Source: Pseudaminobacter soli (ex Li et al. 2025) (GTDB lineage: Bacteria; Pseudomonadota; Alphaproteobacteria; Rhizobiales; Rhizobiaceae). Taken from it: 64,000 nt of DNA. Location of the stretch: NCBI RefSeq assembly GCF_003012705.1, contig NZ_PXYL01000015.1:1-64000 (forward strand), written 5' to 3'. Made by a program: the position numbers and the translations under genes. Shown here piece by piece: positions 1-8,632 of the stretch. The notes under the pieces were generated by a model that did not search any database, had not been told where the DNA came from, and saw only the letters and a list, made by a program, of their open reading frames with translations. Numbering within the stretch: the stretch's first letter is position 1; every line of letters starts with the position of its first letter.

Positions 1-57
1 GAGCTTCTCCAGAAAAGGCTGTAAAAATGCAGAAAGCTCCGTATCCCAATCTGTCAT
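1..57 (-). mobile_element. IS701-like transposase, N-terminal fragment at window edge
   Basis: Reading leftward from an ATG at 55-57, the sequence encodes about 19 residues beginning MTDWDTELSAFLQPFLEKL and then runs off the window. This opening (acidic, then AFLQPFL) resembles the start of IS701-family DDE transposases. The roughly 70 bases to its right would then be the element's end, abutting the IS5-type remnant at 125. Only the N-terminus is visible, so the family call is tentative and intactness cannot be judged. Confidence 0.45.
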
Positions 58-124
58 ATGCACCCCCAACAAAGAGAGCACAAATCATCTCAAACCAGAC
101 TTGCCCGAATCTGCCAAAGTAGTG

Positions 125-616
125 CTAGGCGGCGTGGACAAATTTAAGCCAGTATCTTGCGGTGGCGAGATGCACCATGCCGAGGAAGCTATTGGCTAGT
201 TGGTCGTATCGGGTGTCGATGGCGCGGTTGATCTTGAGATGGCCGTGCGCTGCTTGTGGAGCGCCCGGTCATGCTCGATCTTCACGCAGCGGTTTGATCG
301 GCCGGGAATGACGGTGCAAGCAGAGCGTTCGGTGCCTGTTCGGGAGGTCGATCAGGGCATCATACGCCTTGCAATCTGCCGCCTCGCCGCCTGTCAGGAG
401 GAAGGCGATTGGTCCCGAGGCCGTCAGCCAAGCAATGAAGTTTACTCGTGAACCCGCCCCGCGAGCGGCCAAGAGCGCGTCGATGTATCCCCCACGCCGC
501 CTGGTGACACGACCAGGGCGGCCTCTTCTTTCACGCCCTCTTGATATTTGCGCATGAGAAAGCGCGCGGCCTGTCAGATCGAACTGATGAGCGGCCGACA
601 TCGAGGCGCATTGCAA
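125..616 (-). pseudogene. IS5-family transposase remnant (frameshifted 3' part)
   Basis: One frame encodes an IS5-type stretch containing PIAFLLTGGEAADCKAYDAL (about 270-400). The C-terminus, with the motif KINRAIDTRYDQLANSFLG followed by an ending in FVHAA and a stop at 125-127, lies in another frame. The central DKGYD block and part of the DDE core are missing or scrambled, and no start is visible. The gene is therefore a decayed remnant, probably non-functional. It borders the IS701-like end on its left, suggesting nested insertions. Confidence 0.7.
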
Positions 617-646
617 TCGTTTATTACGCGCAGAAGAAGCGAGCGC

Positions 647-1258
647 TCAGTTCTGCCGTACCGGCTGGCGAAGCACGGTCTTGAGCTTTCCCGGCGGCAC
701 CCTGCGCGGGTTGCTGAGATAGACCTCATGATGCCGACCGGCGAAGTCATAGCCGCCCGAAGGCATGATCTCCCCGTGCAAAACCGCGAGCAATGACCCT
801 TCATCGTCGTAACTGCCGATGTGCAATGCCTGCAGGCAGAGGCCTTCCTCCAGGCTCTCGAGCCTCAGGCTGCCAGGAAGTGTGCCTAGCTTCTCGCGCG
901 CCCTAGTCTTGGCCGCCAGGAATGTGTCGTCGTCCACATAGTCCGGGACCATGATCATCAGGGTCCAATCCCACTCCTCCTTACGTCGGGCTGTGAAGCT
1001 TTCATGGTCGAGAGCTGACCAGAGTCCCTCCAACGGCGTCACGACGAAGTCTTTCCCGCTTGCCTTGCAAGAGAACTTGATCGTGTACGCCATCGCGTAC
1101 AGGCTTTCGACGGCCAGCTTATAGGCGGGGACCATGTTCGGGTCGCCGTAACCGTCGACCATGAGGTAGGAAACCCGCGGCACATTGATCGGTACGAAAC
1201 GATTGAGGGGAGCGGTGAAGAGCTCCTTCCTAGTCTTTTTCAGATCCAACTTTTCCAT
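647..1258 (-). CDS. GyrI-like small-molecule-binding domain protein
   Basis: The 203-residue protein has the single-domain architecture of stand-alone GyrI-like (AraC effector-binding/SOUL-type) proteins. It opens with a charged stretch, then VPRVSYLMVDGYGDPN, and later has EGLWSALDHESF and a C-terminal HHEVYLSNPRRVPPGKLKTV tail. The tail is typical of the family, in which it forms part of the ligand pocket. There is no helix-turn-helix, so it is not a regulator by itself. Family members bind or hydrolyse small hydrophobic molecules; the ligand here is unknown. The start has a GGGGAG-type ribosome-binding site just upstream on the minus strand (about 1262-1268). It is monocistronic and sits between an IS remnant and a VapBC pair. 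Confidence 0.8.
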   Translation of the reverse strand: MEKLDLKKTRKELFTAPLNRFVPINVPRVSYLMVDGYGDPNMVPAYKLAVESLYAMAYTIKFSCKASGKDFVVTPLEGLWSALDHESFTARRKEEWDWTLMIMVPDYVDDDTFLAAKTRAREKLGTLPGSLRLESLEEGLCLQALHIGSYDDEGSLLAVLHGEIMPSGGYDFAGRHHEVYLSNPRRVPPGKLKTVLRQPVRQN

Positions 1259-1905
1259 CTGCTCCCCTCAGCATTTTATCAATTCTGTTGAGCGGCCAAA
1301 TCCAGCCTGACCTTATCAGGGAAAGCAGCAGCATCATAGGAATGCAGGACGTAGATGGCGTTTAAGCCCAATGCATTTATCGGATGGGACCTGATAGACG
1401 GTAGCAGCGAGAACGGCGCGGTCGCCAACGATCGGCTAGGTCGCCTGGGCGCTTATCTGTCCATAGGATGGTTGCGGCGATTGGGGCGAAGTGAAGACCG
1501 CTCACCTGCAGCCTTGGACTTGATGTCCGCTATTGGCGCAACCTCGACCCGTAGCTTGCCGTGACTGGCGTCTGCCTTTGGGTAGTGGCAAAGGCGCCGT
1601 GAACGCCCGGCATCAGCGTGAAGCGGCCGTAGGACTTACCGGCGAGAATCCCGTGCGGGCCGATCCTTCAGAAACCATCGAACGGATCGCGGCGGCGTCT
1701 GGCTGCCCGCTGCATCGCCTGAGTCGACCCGCAAGTCAGCGGCGGTCCTGCCAACTACGGTCCTAACCGGTGCGGTCTTGCCTATAGTCAGTGCGAAGGT
1801 TCCAGACGGTCGGAAGCGCGCAATAGATGCGCCGCGACTTGCAATGTGGGACGAAGTCACCATATGATGCGTGATGATTGATGATTGATGCACACTTGGA
1901 TGAAG
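1259..1905. other. Intergenic stretch without a recognisable gene
   Basis: About 650 bases between the GyrI-like gene and the VapB gene. Open frames here are short and their translations show no known motif or consistent codon bias. The last 40 bases are AT-rich with repeated TGATGATTGATGATTG-like runs and probably hold the vapBC promoter and operator. Nothing else is supported. Confidence 0.5.
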
Positions 1906-2133
1906 ATGCGCACAACGCTGACGATAGACGATGACGTCCTTACGGTGGCGAAGGCCATGGCGGACCAGCAGCATAAGAGCCTCGGCCAGGTGATTTCCGA
2001 TCTGGCGCGCCGCTCGCTACGCCGGGGGCCGGTTCAAGGCGAGCGAAACGGCATACCGTTGTTGTCGCCGCGGCCCGACGCCCCTCCCGTTACGCTTGAA
2101 ACCGTTAACGCCTTGCGCGACGAACTGCCGTGA
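1906..2133 (+). CDS. vapB: Antitoxin VapB, ribbon-helix-helix type
   Basis: The 75-residue protein starts MRTTLTIDDDVL, the classic beta-strand of a ribbon-helix-helix DNA-binding fold. It continues with a helix pair (AKAMADQQHKSLGQVISDLA) and a proline-rich tail that would bind the toxin. It should neutralise the VapC encoded next to it and repress the pair's promoter. The ATG at 1906 gives the canonical family N-terminus; ATG 1900 or a TTG/ATG at 1885-1888 would add a few residues. The stop overlaps the toxin start by four bases (GTGA), indicating translational coupling. Confidence 0.88.
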   Translation: MRTTLTIDDDVLTVAKAMADQQHKSLGQVISDLARRSLRRGPVQGERNGIPLLSPRPDAPPVTLETVNALRDELP

Positions 2134-2582
2134 CCTTTTTGCTCGACGTCAACGTGCTGATCGCGCTGATTGATCCCGGCCATGTCGCGCACGACGATGC
2201 TCATGCCTGGTTCGGAGCGGTCGGCCATTCGTCCTGGGCAACCTGCCCAATGACCGAGAATGGGGTGCTTCGGATTGTCGGAAACCCAAAGTATCCCAAT
2301 ACGCCCGGCTCCCCCGCCGATGTCGCCACTATTGTCGCCAAGCTGCGCGGGCTGCCTGGACATGCGTTCTGGACGGACGACCTGAGCCTCGTTGGTTCGC
2401 CCGACATCGACCCAAGCCGGATCCTTACTTCTGCACAGGTGACGGATACCTACCTGCTTGCTTTGGCAGCTACCAATGGCGGTCAGCTCGCGACCTTCGA
2501 TCGTAGACTTTCGCCCGCCGCCGTGAAGCGTGGTAAGTCAGCATTGCACTTGATTGTCGGAAGAGAAGATAGAAGTAGCTGA
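2130..2582 (+). CDS. vapC: Toxin VapC, PIN-domain ribonuclease
   Basis: The 150-residue PIN-domain protein has its acidic active-site residues in place: Asp6 in FLLDVNVL, Glu43 in MTENGVLRI, Asp106 in TDTYLLALA and Asp124 in LATFDRRL. These coordinate Mg2+ in VapC endoribonucleases, which usually cut tRNA or rRNA. Length and motif spacing match the TA-type PIN subfamily, so the toxin looks intact. It starts with GTG at 2130, overlapping the vapB stop. The RNA target cannot be predicted from sequence. Confidence 0.9.
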   Translation: MTFLLDVNVLIALIDPGHVAHDDAHAWFGAVGHSSWATCPMTENGVLRIVGNPKYPNTPGSPADVATIVAKLRGLPGHAFWTDDLSLVGSPDIDPSRILTSAQVTDTYLLALAATNGGQLATFDRRLSPAAVKRGKSALHLIVGREDRSS

Positions 2583-2641
2583 GCCAGCCTGCCTCGAGGG
2601 CGACATGGTTGCCCGCGCCCTCCTCGCCGGCCCCATTATCT

Positions 2642-2914
2642 TTACCAGCCCGCGTTGGCTGAGCCGCACTGCGCAGCGTCCGGCGCGAGGTGCTGGCCGC
2701 ATTCCACAGTGACGCCATAACCGCCTGCGAACCGCATGAACTCGATCGTGCCGACGCCGCGGAATGGCGACAGTTCGGTCACGTCCACAGCCTGTTTTTG
2801 TCGCAGGGCCTTTCGTGGCCGACAAGCCAGCCATGGACCATCAGCGGCAGGTTCATCGCATCTGGCATCCTTCTCTTTGCAACCGATCGACCCTGCGAGG
2901 AGGCGCGCGCTCAC
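2642..2914 (-). pseudogene. Possible aspartoacylase/AstE-family C-terminal remnant
   Basis: A minus-strand frame contains DEPAADGPWLACRPRKAL and then EFMRFAGGYGVTVECGQH. The last block resembles the C-terminal VTxECGQH region of succinylglutamate desuccinylase/aspartoacylase metalloenzymes. The N-terminal zinc-binding half is absent and the frame ends in unrelated sequence. If the likeness is real, this is a truncated relic; it may instead be chance. It abuts the RES toxin gene and has no visible promoter. Confidence 0.3.
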
Positions 2915-3603
2915 AAGGGACCCTCGATGGTAGGCGTGGGATCACCCTTCCAGGTCATACGGTAGACGCCCCCCTGCCTCACCGACTGCACTGCCGCCGG
3001 TCTCAAGGCAACGAGGCAGGTGCCGCCTGCGCGTCGAACTGAAGGATAGATGATGCCGTTGAGACCAGCGGCGCGAGCTCTGTCGGCGAGCGCGTTACCG
3101 ATAGGGTAAGCCTTGCCCTTGTCAGGATCGAGTGAGGGATGATCAGGCACCTGCCGAAGATCGAGAAATTCACCGGCGAGGCTACAGAACATTTCCGCAT
3201 ATTCGACTGTGGCGTTGTAGTCACCTGCGTCGGCGAGTGCATTTGTCAGGTGATACCCGACTTCTCGGAGGCATGTAGCAACATCGAGTGCCGCGTACCA
3301 AGCACCGCGATCTGCTCCACTGTATCGATTTGGCAGCTGCGGCTTGGCGTACGCAAAGGCAGCATTGATGAAGCGGGCGTGAGGAACGTCATAGACAAGC
3401 TCGTTGGCGGCCAGTCCCGAAATGCCGTGATCCTGTGCGATCAGGCGGGTACTGGTCGCTCCTTCGATCTCGGCTAAAACTCGGAGTTCGTCCTCATCGT
3501 CCACTAACGGGGTAAGCACAGCCGCGCGCAGGCGGGCGGTCGTCACCAAACGGACGGTCTTGGGAAATGCCTCAGTGACGATCGGAACTCCGTCGATCGA
3601 CAA
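2911..3603 (-). CDS. RES-domain toxin (NAD-degrading)
   Basis: The 230-residue RES-family protein has Arg93 in PNRYSGADRGAWYAALD, Glu114 in TCLREVGYHL and Ser188 in IIYPSVRRAGG, matching the R-E-S triad that names the family. Characterised RES toxins (for example MbcT) deplete NAD+ by phosphorolysis or hydrolysis, stopping growth. The gene follows its Xre-type antitoxin with no gap: the antitoxin stop at 3604-3606 is in frame immediately before a TTG at 3601-3603. TTG is therefore the earliest possible start and implies coupled, weak translation. The protein appears complete. Confidence 0.88.
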   Translation of the reverse strand: MSIDGVPIVTEAFPKTVRLVTTARLRAAVLTPLVDDEDELRVLAEIEGATSTRLIAQDHGISGLAANELVYDVPHARFINAAFAYAKPQLPNRYSGADRGAWYAALDVATCLREVGYHLTNALADAGDYNATVEYAEMFCSLAGEFLDLRQVPDHPSLDPDKGKAYPIGNALADRARAAGLNGIIYPSVRRAGGTCLVALRPAAVQSVRQGGVYRMTWKGDPTPTIEGPL

Positions 3604-4032
3604 TCAGAGGCCCCCACGGACTGCGTCGACATATCGACGCACCTCGAGCATCTGCGGAATTCCACCCTTCATCATCGATTCGATAGGGCTCATCCGTCCA
3701 AAGAGAGGTCCCTTGTTGTCGAGCTTGGGCCAGCGATCTGCCATGTCGTCGGCAAACAACAGGTGGAGTCCCTTATAGATGCCGACCATTGCGGAAATTC
3801 GGGTTAGCTGATCCTGGCTGAGGGACTTGTCTTTTCCCTCCTGCCTCAAGCGATCCCAGGTGCTTGTCGAAACATCGAGCAGTGCAGCGGCCTGTTGTCC
3901 CGTAAGCCCCCAGCGTTCGGCGAGACGCTTGTAAGCCTTGAGCGCGACCTTCGAGAGCCTAGCGCGATCGGATTCAGCTGAAAAATCCTGCCTGTCCGGC
4001 AAGGCGGGAATAGGCATCGCGGCTATCAGCAT
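3604..4032 (-). CDS. Xre/MbcA/ParS-type antitoxin of RES toxin
   Basis: The 142-residue protein has an N-terminal Xre-like helix-turn-helix (LAERWGLTGQQAAALLDVS, about residues 36-54) and a C-terminal DUF2384-type toxin-binding domain (ISAMVGIYKGLHLLFADD, then a FGRMSPIESMMKGGIP block). This is the standard partner of RES toxins: it occludes the toxin's NAD pocket and represses the operon. The start is ATG 4030-4032; a second ATG lies five codons in. A perfect inverted repeat sits 13 bases upstream and is the probable autoregulatory operator. Confidence 0.88.
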   Translation of the reverse strand: MLIAAMPIPALPDRQDFSAESDRARLSKVALKAYKRLAERWGLTGQQAAALLDVSTSTWDRLRQEGKDKSLSQDQLTRISAMVGIYKGLHLLFADDMADRWPKLDNKGPLFGRMSPIESMMKGGIPQMLEVRRYVDAVRGGL

Positions 4033-4044
4033 TCGCCTTCTCCA

Positions 4045-4075
4045 TCATTTGATGGTCACTTTATACATCAAATGA
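4045..4075. promoter_or_regulatory. Inverted-repeat operator of the RES-Xre module
   Basis: TCATTTGATG at 4045-4054 and CATCAAATGA at 4066-4075 form a perfect 10-base inverted repeat with an 11-base AT-rich spacer. It lies immediately upstream of the antitoxin start. The size and position fit an autorepression site bound by the Xre antitoxin or the toxin-antitoxin complex. The role is inferred; the symmetry is directly visible. Confidence 0.65.
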
Positions 4076-4254
4076 GGATGAGCTGTCCAGGATGCAATAC
4101 CGGGGCTGAGCGAACGGGTTCTAAGCAGCTTTTGTCCGACGAGACGCGAAAATGCTGCACACATGTCCGCACCCGACGAAGCTGCTCAGTAGGCTGAGCC
4201 AGACGACAACGGGCGTGTTGCGCGACCGGCCCGGTCGCGCCATGTCGCCGGAAA

Positions 4255-5298
4255 TTACTGCCGGCCGAGCGCCTTCTCGGTCTTGGCGTCAAAGAGATAG
4301 AGGCTGCCGGGCGCGGCGCGGCAGGCAAGGCTGGAGCCGGTCGCCGGGATCAGCTTGGCCGGCGCGGTCGCGATGACCTGCGCGCCGGCGAAGTCGAGAT
4401 GCACCAGTGTCTCCGGTCCGAGCGGCTCGACGGCCGTGACCGTGCCTTCGAGATGCAGGCCGTCAGCCATTTTGTCGGAACCCATCTGCGTGACGAGGTC
4501 GTGCGGGCGGATGCCGATCAGCATATCGCCATCGGCGGCGGGCACGACGCCCTCGCCGTTGCTGCGGCCCTTGAGCAGGTTCATCGACGGGCTGCCGATG
4601 AAGCGCGCGGTGAAGACATCCACGGGGCTTTCGTAAAGCTCGGTCGGCGTGCCGACCTGCAGGATATTGCCGTCGCGCATCACCACGATGCGGTCGGCCA
4701 TGGTCATGGCCTCGACTTGGTCATGGGTGACGTAAACTGTCGTGGTCTTCAGCCGCTGGTGCAGGCGCTTGATCTCGATGCGCATCTGCGCGCGCAGCTG
4801 GGCGTCGAGGTTGGAAAGCGGCTCGTCGAACAGGAAGGCTGAGGGGTTGCGCACCATGGCGCGGCCGATGGCAACGCGCTGGCGCTGGCCGCCGGAAAGG
4901 GCCGCCGGCCGGCGCTCCAGATAGGCTTCCAGGCCGAGGATGCGCGCCACCTCGTCGATGCGGGCATTCTTCTCCGCCTTGGCGAGTTTCGAGGTGAAGA
5001 GACCGAAGCCGATGTTCTGGCGCACCGTCATATGCGGATAGATCGCATAGTTCTGGAACACCATGGCGATGTTGCGCTGCTTGGGCTCGCGCTCGTTCAC
5101 CACGTCGCCGCCAATCTTCAGTGTGCCGCCGGAAATGTCCTCCAGACCCGCGATCATGCGCAGCGTTGTGGATTTTCCGCACCCGGACGGCCCCACGAAA
5201 ACGACGAATTCGCCATCGGCGATTGCGAGGTCGATGCCGCGCACCGCCTCGACTTTGCCATAGCGCTTGACCAGTTTCTCAAGTTCGATGGTTGCCAT
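4255..5298 (-). CDS. Sugar ABC transporter ATP-binding protein, UgpC/MsmK type
   Basis: The 347-residue ATPase powers the carbohydrate-type importer encoded just upstream. Walker A GPSGCGKST is at about 36-44, the Q-loop is in VFQNYAIYPHM, the signature LSGGQRQR starts near 134, Walker B AFLFDEP is near 154-160 and the H-loop THDQ is near 191. A C-terminal OB-type regulatory (TOBE/MalK) region follows, with the typical IGIRPHDL. This layout is that of CUT1-family subunits. Its ATG overlaps the preceding lyase stop by one base, and it is the last gene of the five-gene operon. The sugar is unknown. Confidence 0.93.
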   Translation of the reverse strand: MATIELEKLVKRYGKVEAVRGIDLAIADGEFVVFVGPSGCGKSTTLRMIAGLEDISGGTLKIGGDVVNEREPKQRNIAMVFQNYAIYPHMTVRQNIGFGLFTSKLAKAEKNARIDEVARILGLEAYLERRPAALSGGQRQRVAIGRAMVRNPSAFLFDEPLSNLDAQLRAQMRIEIKRLHQRLKTTTVYVTHDQVEAMTMADRIVVMRDGNILQVGTPTELYESPVDVFTARFIGSPSMNLLKGRSNGEGVVPAADGDMLIGIRPHDLVTQMGSDKMADGLHLEGTVTAVEPLGPETLVHLDFAGAQVIATAPAKLIPATGSSLACRAAPGSLYLFDAKTEKALGRQ

Positions 5299-6812
5299 CA
5301 GGACGCCTCTGCCAGGGCCTTGAATTTCTCATTGAGGTCGCGCGCGGCCGCCGCCTCGCGTGCGGCGTTGTCCTTTGCCGCTTTGTCGAAGGAGGATGCC
5401 TTGTCGCGATAGGCGACAAGTGCCTCGGCCATCGGCGCGGACGCGGGGCCGCCGAAGCGGTCGCGCACGGCAACGAAATGCGCCGGCGAGACGATCTCTT
5501 CGAAAGTGTCGCGACCGAAAGAGGGCTCGCGGCCCGTCGACTGCCTGAAGGCGGCGAGGAAGGGCTCGTAGCCGTCCTTCTCCAGCCCGCCGCCCGCGGC
5601 GACGACGGCCGTGGCGACGGTCGCGCCAATCTCATGCGCCTCGCGGAAGGAAAGGCCCTCGCGCCGCACCAGCGAATCCGCAAGCTCGGTGATGGTGATG
5701 CAGGAACGGCGGATGTTCTCCGCCACGCGCGCCTGGTCGATGCGGATCGCGGCGACGAAGGCGGCCAGAAGGTCGAGCACGCGGCCAGCGGCGGCGAAGG
5801 CCTCGTAGCCCATCGCCTGTGTCTCGCCCTCGCTGTCGTTCATGTCGGTGAAGGGCGTGTTGTGCATGACGCCAAGCACGGTACGGGCGCGACCCGTTGT
5901 CTGGCTGGCCAGCAGCCGCATGTGCTCGATGGGCACCGGATTGCGCTTCTGCGGCATGATCGAGGAGATCTGCACGAAGGCGTTCGGCACATAGATCTGG
6001 CCTACCTCGAAGGCAGTCCAGAACTGGAAGTCCTGAATGAGACGGCCGAGGTGCACGAACATCAGCTCGATGGCCGAGTAGGTCGAAGTGACGTAGTCCA
6101 CCGCCGCGATGCAGCTATAGGAATTGCGCAGCGGCGCGTCGAAGCCGAGCAGATGCGCGACGCGCTGGCGGTCGATTGGGAATCCAGATGTGGTGATGGC
6201 GGCCGCTCCCATGGGCGACAGGTTTACGATCTCGCGCGCTTCTGCGAAGCGCGCGATGTCGCGGATCAGCACCTCGATCGCGGCGGAAAGATAGTGACCG
6301 AAAGTGGTGGGCTGCGCCGGCTGGCCGTGCGTGTAGGCCACCACCAGCGTCTCCTTCTCGCACTCGGCGGCGTCGATCAGGGCTGCGAGCAGATGCCGCG
6401 CCTTGGCCATCAGCCCGTCAATGCGATGCTTCAGGCCCAGCTTGAACAGCGTGTGGTCGATGTCGTTGCGCGAGCGCGCCGTGTGCAGGCGACCGGCCAC
6501 ATCGGGTCCGAGACGCGCTTTCAGTTCCTTCTCGATTAGGAAGAAATAGTCCTCGACTTCGCCGGTGTAGACCAGCGTGGAGGGGTCGACCTCGCGATCG
6601 ATGGCTTCCAGCGCGGAGGCTATTGCCGCAGCCTGTTTGGCGTCGAGAATGCCGGTTTCGACCAGCATCACCAGATGCGCGCGGTCGATGCTGCGGAAGC
6701 CCTCGACATGATGGCTTTTCGCGCCGTCGAACAGTGGCCTGAGCACAGTTTCCTTGTAGACCGGATCGGGAAAGACGCTGCGGTCTGCGAGCCTTGGATT
6801 GGGTTCTGACAT
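5298..6812 (-). CDS. Argininosuccinate lyase-superfamily lyase in a transporter operon
   Basis: This 504-residue member of the fumarase/aspartase/argininosuccinate lyase superfamily carries the signature SSIMPQKRNPVPIEHM at about 280-295 and the N-terminal TARSRNDIDHTLFK block typical of ArgH. The enzymes eliminate fumarate or a related group from a C-N or C-O bond. A true ArgH would normally sit with arginine genes. Here the gene lies between a permease (6-base gap) and the ATPase (one-base overlap) of a sugar-type importer, so it more likely acts on the imported compound. Biosynthetic ArgH function cannot be excluded, but the length (about 40 residues longer than usual) and the setting argue for a paralogue. 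Confidence 0.82.
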   Translation of the reverse strand: MSEPNPRLADRSVFPDPVYKETVLRPLFDGAKSHHVEGFRSIDRAHLVMLVETGILDAKQAAAIASALEAIDREVDPSTLVYTGEVEDYFFLIEKELKARLGPDVAGRLHTARSRNDIDHTLFKLGLKHRIDGLMAKARHLLAALIDAAECEKETLVVAYTHGQPAQPTTFGHYLSAAIEVLIRDIARFAEAREIVNLSPMGAAAITTSGFPIDRQRVAHLLGFDAPLRNSYSCIAAVDYVTSTYSAIELMFVHLGRLIQDFQFWTAFEVGQIYVPNAFVQISSIMPQKRNPVPIEHMRLLASQTTGRARTVLGVMHNTPFTDMNDSEGETQAMGYEAFAAAGRVLDLLAAFVAAIRIDQARVAENIRRSCITITELADSLVRREGLSFREAHEIGATVATAVVAAGGGLEKDGYEPFLAAFRQSTGREPSFGRDTFEEIVSPAHFVAVRDRFGGPASAPMAEALVAYRDKASSFDKAAKDNAAREAAAARDLNEKFKALAEAS

Positions 6813-6818
6813 TTCCGG

Positions 6819-7679
6819 TTAGCCTTTGAGGCCCGCCAGCATGACGCCGCGGACGATATAGCGCTGGAGGACGATGAAGACGATGAGCGTCGGCAGGGTG
6901 GCGATGGCCGCGCCCGTCATGATCATCTCCCACTGAATGGACTGCTCCACGGCGAAGCTCGAGAGACCGACCGGCAGCGTGTAGAGTTCGCGGCTAGTGG
7001 TGACGATGAGCGGCCAGAAGAAGGCGGTCCAGTTGCCCAGGAAGGTGAAGATGGCGAGCGCTGACAGCGCCGGCGTGACCAGCGGCAGCGCCACCTTCCA
7101 CCAGATCTGGAATTCGTTTAGGCCGTCGACGCGCGCGGCCTCGAGGAAGTCGTTGGGCACGCCCTCGAAGAACTGCTTCATCAGGAAGGTGCCGAAAGCC
7201 GTCATCATGCCGGGGAACATGATGCCCCAGTAGCTGTCCAACCAGCCGAGTTTGCTCGACATGAGATACCACGGGATGACCAGCATCTCGGTCGGGATCA
7301 TCAGCGTTGAGAGAATGGCAAGGAAGATGAAGTAGCGCCCACGGAACTCGAACTTGGCCAGAGTGTAGCCAACGAGGCTGTCGAAGAACACGTTCGACGC
7401 CGTGACGGCGACCGCCACGATCATTGAATTCATGAACCAGCGTACGAAGCGCCCGTCGGCGAGGATGGTGATGTAGTTGTTGAGCGTGGGCGCGGCCGGG
7501 ATGAGGCGCAAGTCGTAGACCTGGCCGGCCGTCTTCAGCGACGTCGAGAACATGAAGGCTAGCGGCGTGACCATGACGAGGCCGCCGATGAACAGCAGCG
7601 TCCAAGCCAGGATACGGCCGGGGCGGATATTGGCGTGCGAGAGCGCCGGCTCGCCGGATGTCTGCGCCACGGCGCTCAT
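6819..7679 (-). CDS. Carbohydrate ABC permease, MalG type
   Basis: The 286-residue inner-membrane permease has six predicted helices and the EAA-type cytoplasmic loop (DFLEAARVDGLNEFQIWWKV) that docks on the ATPase. It ends GVMLAGLKG, the usual C-terminus of MalG-type (CUT1) subunits. The start at 7677-7679 is chosen because it overlaps the preceding permease stop by four bases (ATGA) and follows a purine-rich GGGAAAAGAA. A much longer in-frame extension upstream is antisense-like and ignored. It should heterodimerise with the MalF-type partner. Confidence 0.92.
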   Translation of the reverse strand: MSAVAQTSGEPALSHANIRPGRILAWTLLFIGGLVMVTPLAFMFSTSLKTAGQVYDLRLIPAAPTLNNYITILADGRFVRWFMNSMIVAVAVTASNVFFDSLVGYTLAKFEFRGRYFIFLAILSTLMIPTEMLVIPWYLMSSKLGWLDSYWGIMFPGMMTAFGTFLMKQFFEGVPNDFLEAARVDGLNEFQIWWKVALPLVTPALSALAIFTFLGNWTAFFWPLIVTTSRELYTLPVGLSSFAVEQSIQWEMIMTGAAIATLPTLIVFIVLQRYIVRGVMLAGLKG

Positions 7680-8620
7680 TTCTTTTCCCTCAGTATCCAA
7701 AGCTGCAGCATCGACACCACGAGCAGGATGGTGAACAGCACTACCGTCTGCGCCGCCGCATAGCCCATCGCGTAGGAGGAGAAGGCGGTCTGGTAGATCA
7801 TCAACACCAGCGGCTTGGTCGAGCCCAGCGGCCCGCCGGGATCGTTGGTGGTCATGTTGTAGACTTGGTCGAAGATGCGCAGGAAGCCGATGGAAGAGAA
7901 CACCACCAGGAACACGGTGGTGGGCTTCAACAGTGGCAACGTGATCTTGCGCAGGATCGCCCATTCGCCGAGGCCGTCAATGCGCGCGGCCTCGTAGAAG
8001 GTGTTGGGGATCGCCCGGAGGCCCGCCATGAAGATGATGATCTGGAAGCCGAGTCCGGCCCAGATCGCCGTGACCATGATGGACGGCAGTGCCTGGTCCA
8101 CCGAGCGGATGAAGGGCTGTTGCGCGATGCCGAGCGTACCCAGCACATTGTTGATCACGCCGATTGGCGCGGGCTGGTAGAACCAGCGCCATACCCAGGC
8201 CATGGCCGCGGCCGTGGTCAGGTAGGGCAGGAAATAAAGCCCGCGGATCAGCCCGTGCAGGAACCGCACGCGATCGAGTTGATACGCGATGACGAAGGAA
8301 AGCAGCAGGCTCATCGGCGTGCCAATGACAAGATAGGCGAAGGTGTTCTTGAACACCTTCCAGAACTGCGGATCGGCGAACAGCTTCTTGTAGTTCGCAA
8401 AGCCGATGAACTGCGGCGGCTTGAGGAGGTCCCAGTTGGTGAGCGACAGCCAGAAGGCCTCGATCGTCGGATAGAAGCGGATCACCGAATAGAACAGGAT
8501 CGGCAGGGCGAGGAAGCTCCACACCCATACCAGCCGTTTTGTCCGCATGGAGCGGCGGTCCCAAAAGGAACCGCCGGGGCGGCTCGCGGCCGCCCGCCCT
8601 TCAGCCGTCGTCACCGACAT
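7676..8620 (-). CDS. Carbohydrate ABC permease, MalF type
   Basis: The 314-residue permease has a long first helix (RLVWVWSFLALPILFYSVI) and the MalF-like NWDLLKPPQFIGFANYKKLF periplasmic stretch. Its EAA loop is NTFYEAARIDGLGEWAILRK. Six transmembrane helices are expected. It is one half of the channel, with MalG-type overlap at its 3' end and a 12-base gap from the upstream binding-protein gene. The arrangement binding protein, MalF, MalG is the standard CUT1 order. Confidence 0.92.
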   Translation of the reverse strand: MSVTTAEGRAAASRPGGSFWDRRSMRTKRLVWVWSFLALPILFYSVIRFYPTIEAFWLSLTNWDLLKPPQFIGFANYKKLFADPQFWKVFKNTFAYLVIGTPMSLLLSFVIAYQLDRVRFLHGLIRGLYFLPYLTTAAAMAWVWRWFYQPAPIGVINNVLGTLGIAQQPFIRSVDQALPSIMVTAIWAGLGFQIIIFMAGLRAIPNTFYEAARIDGLGEWAILRKITLPLLKPTTVFLVVFSSIGFLRIFDQVYNMTTNDPGGPLGSTKPLVLMIYQTAFSSYAMGYAAAQTVVLFTILLVVSMLQLWILREKK

Positions 8621-8632
8621 CGGCGCTCTGCC

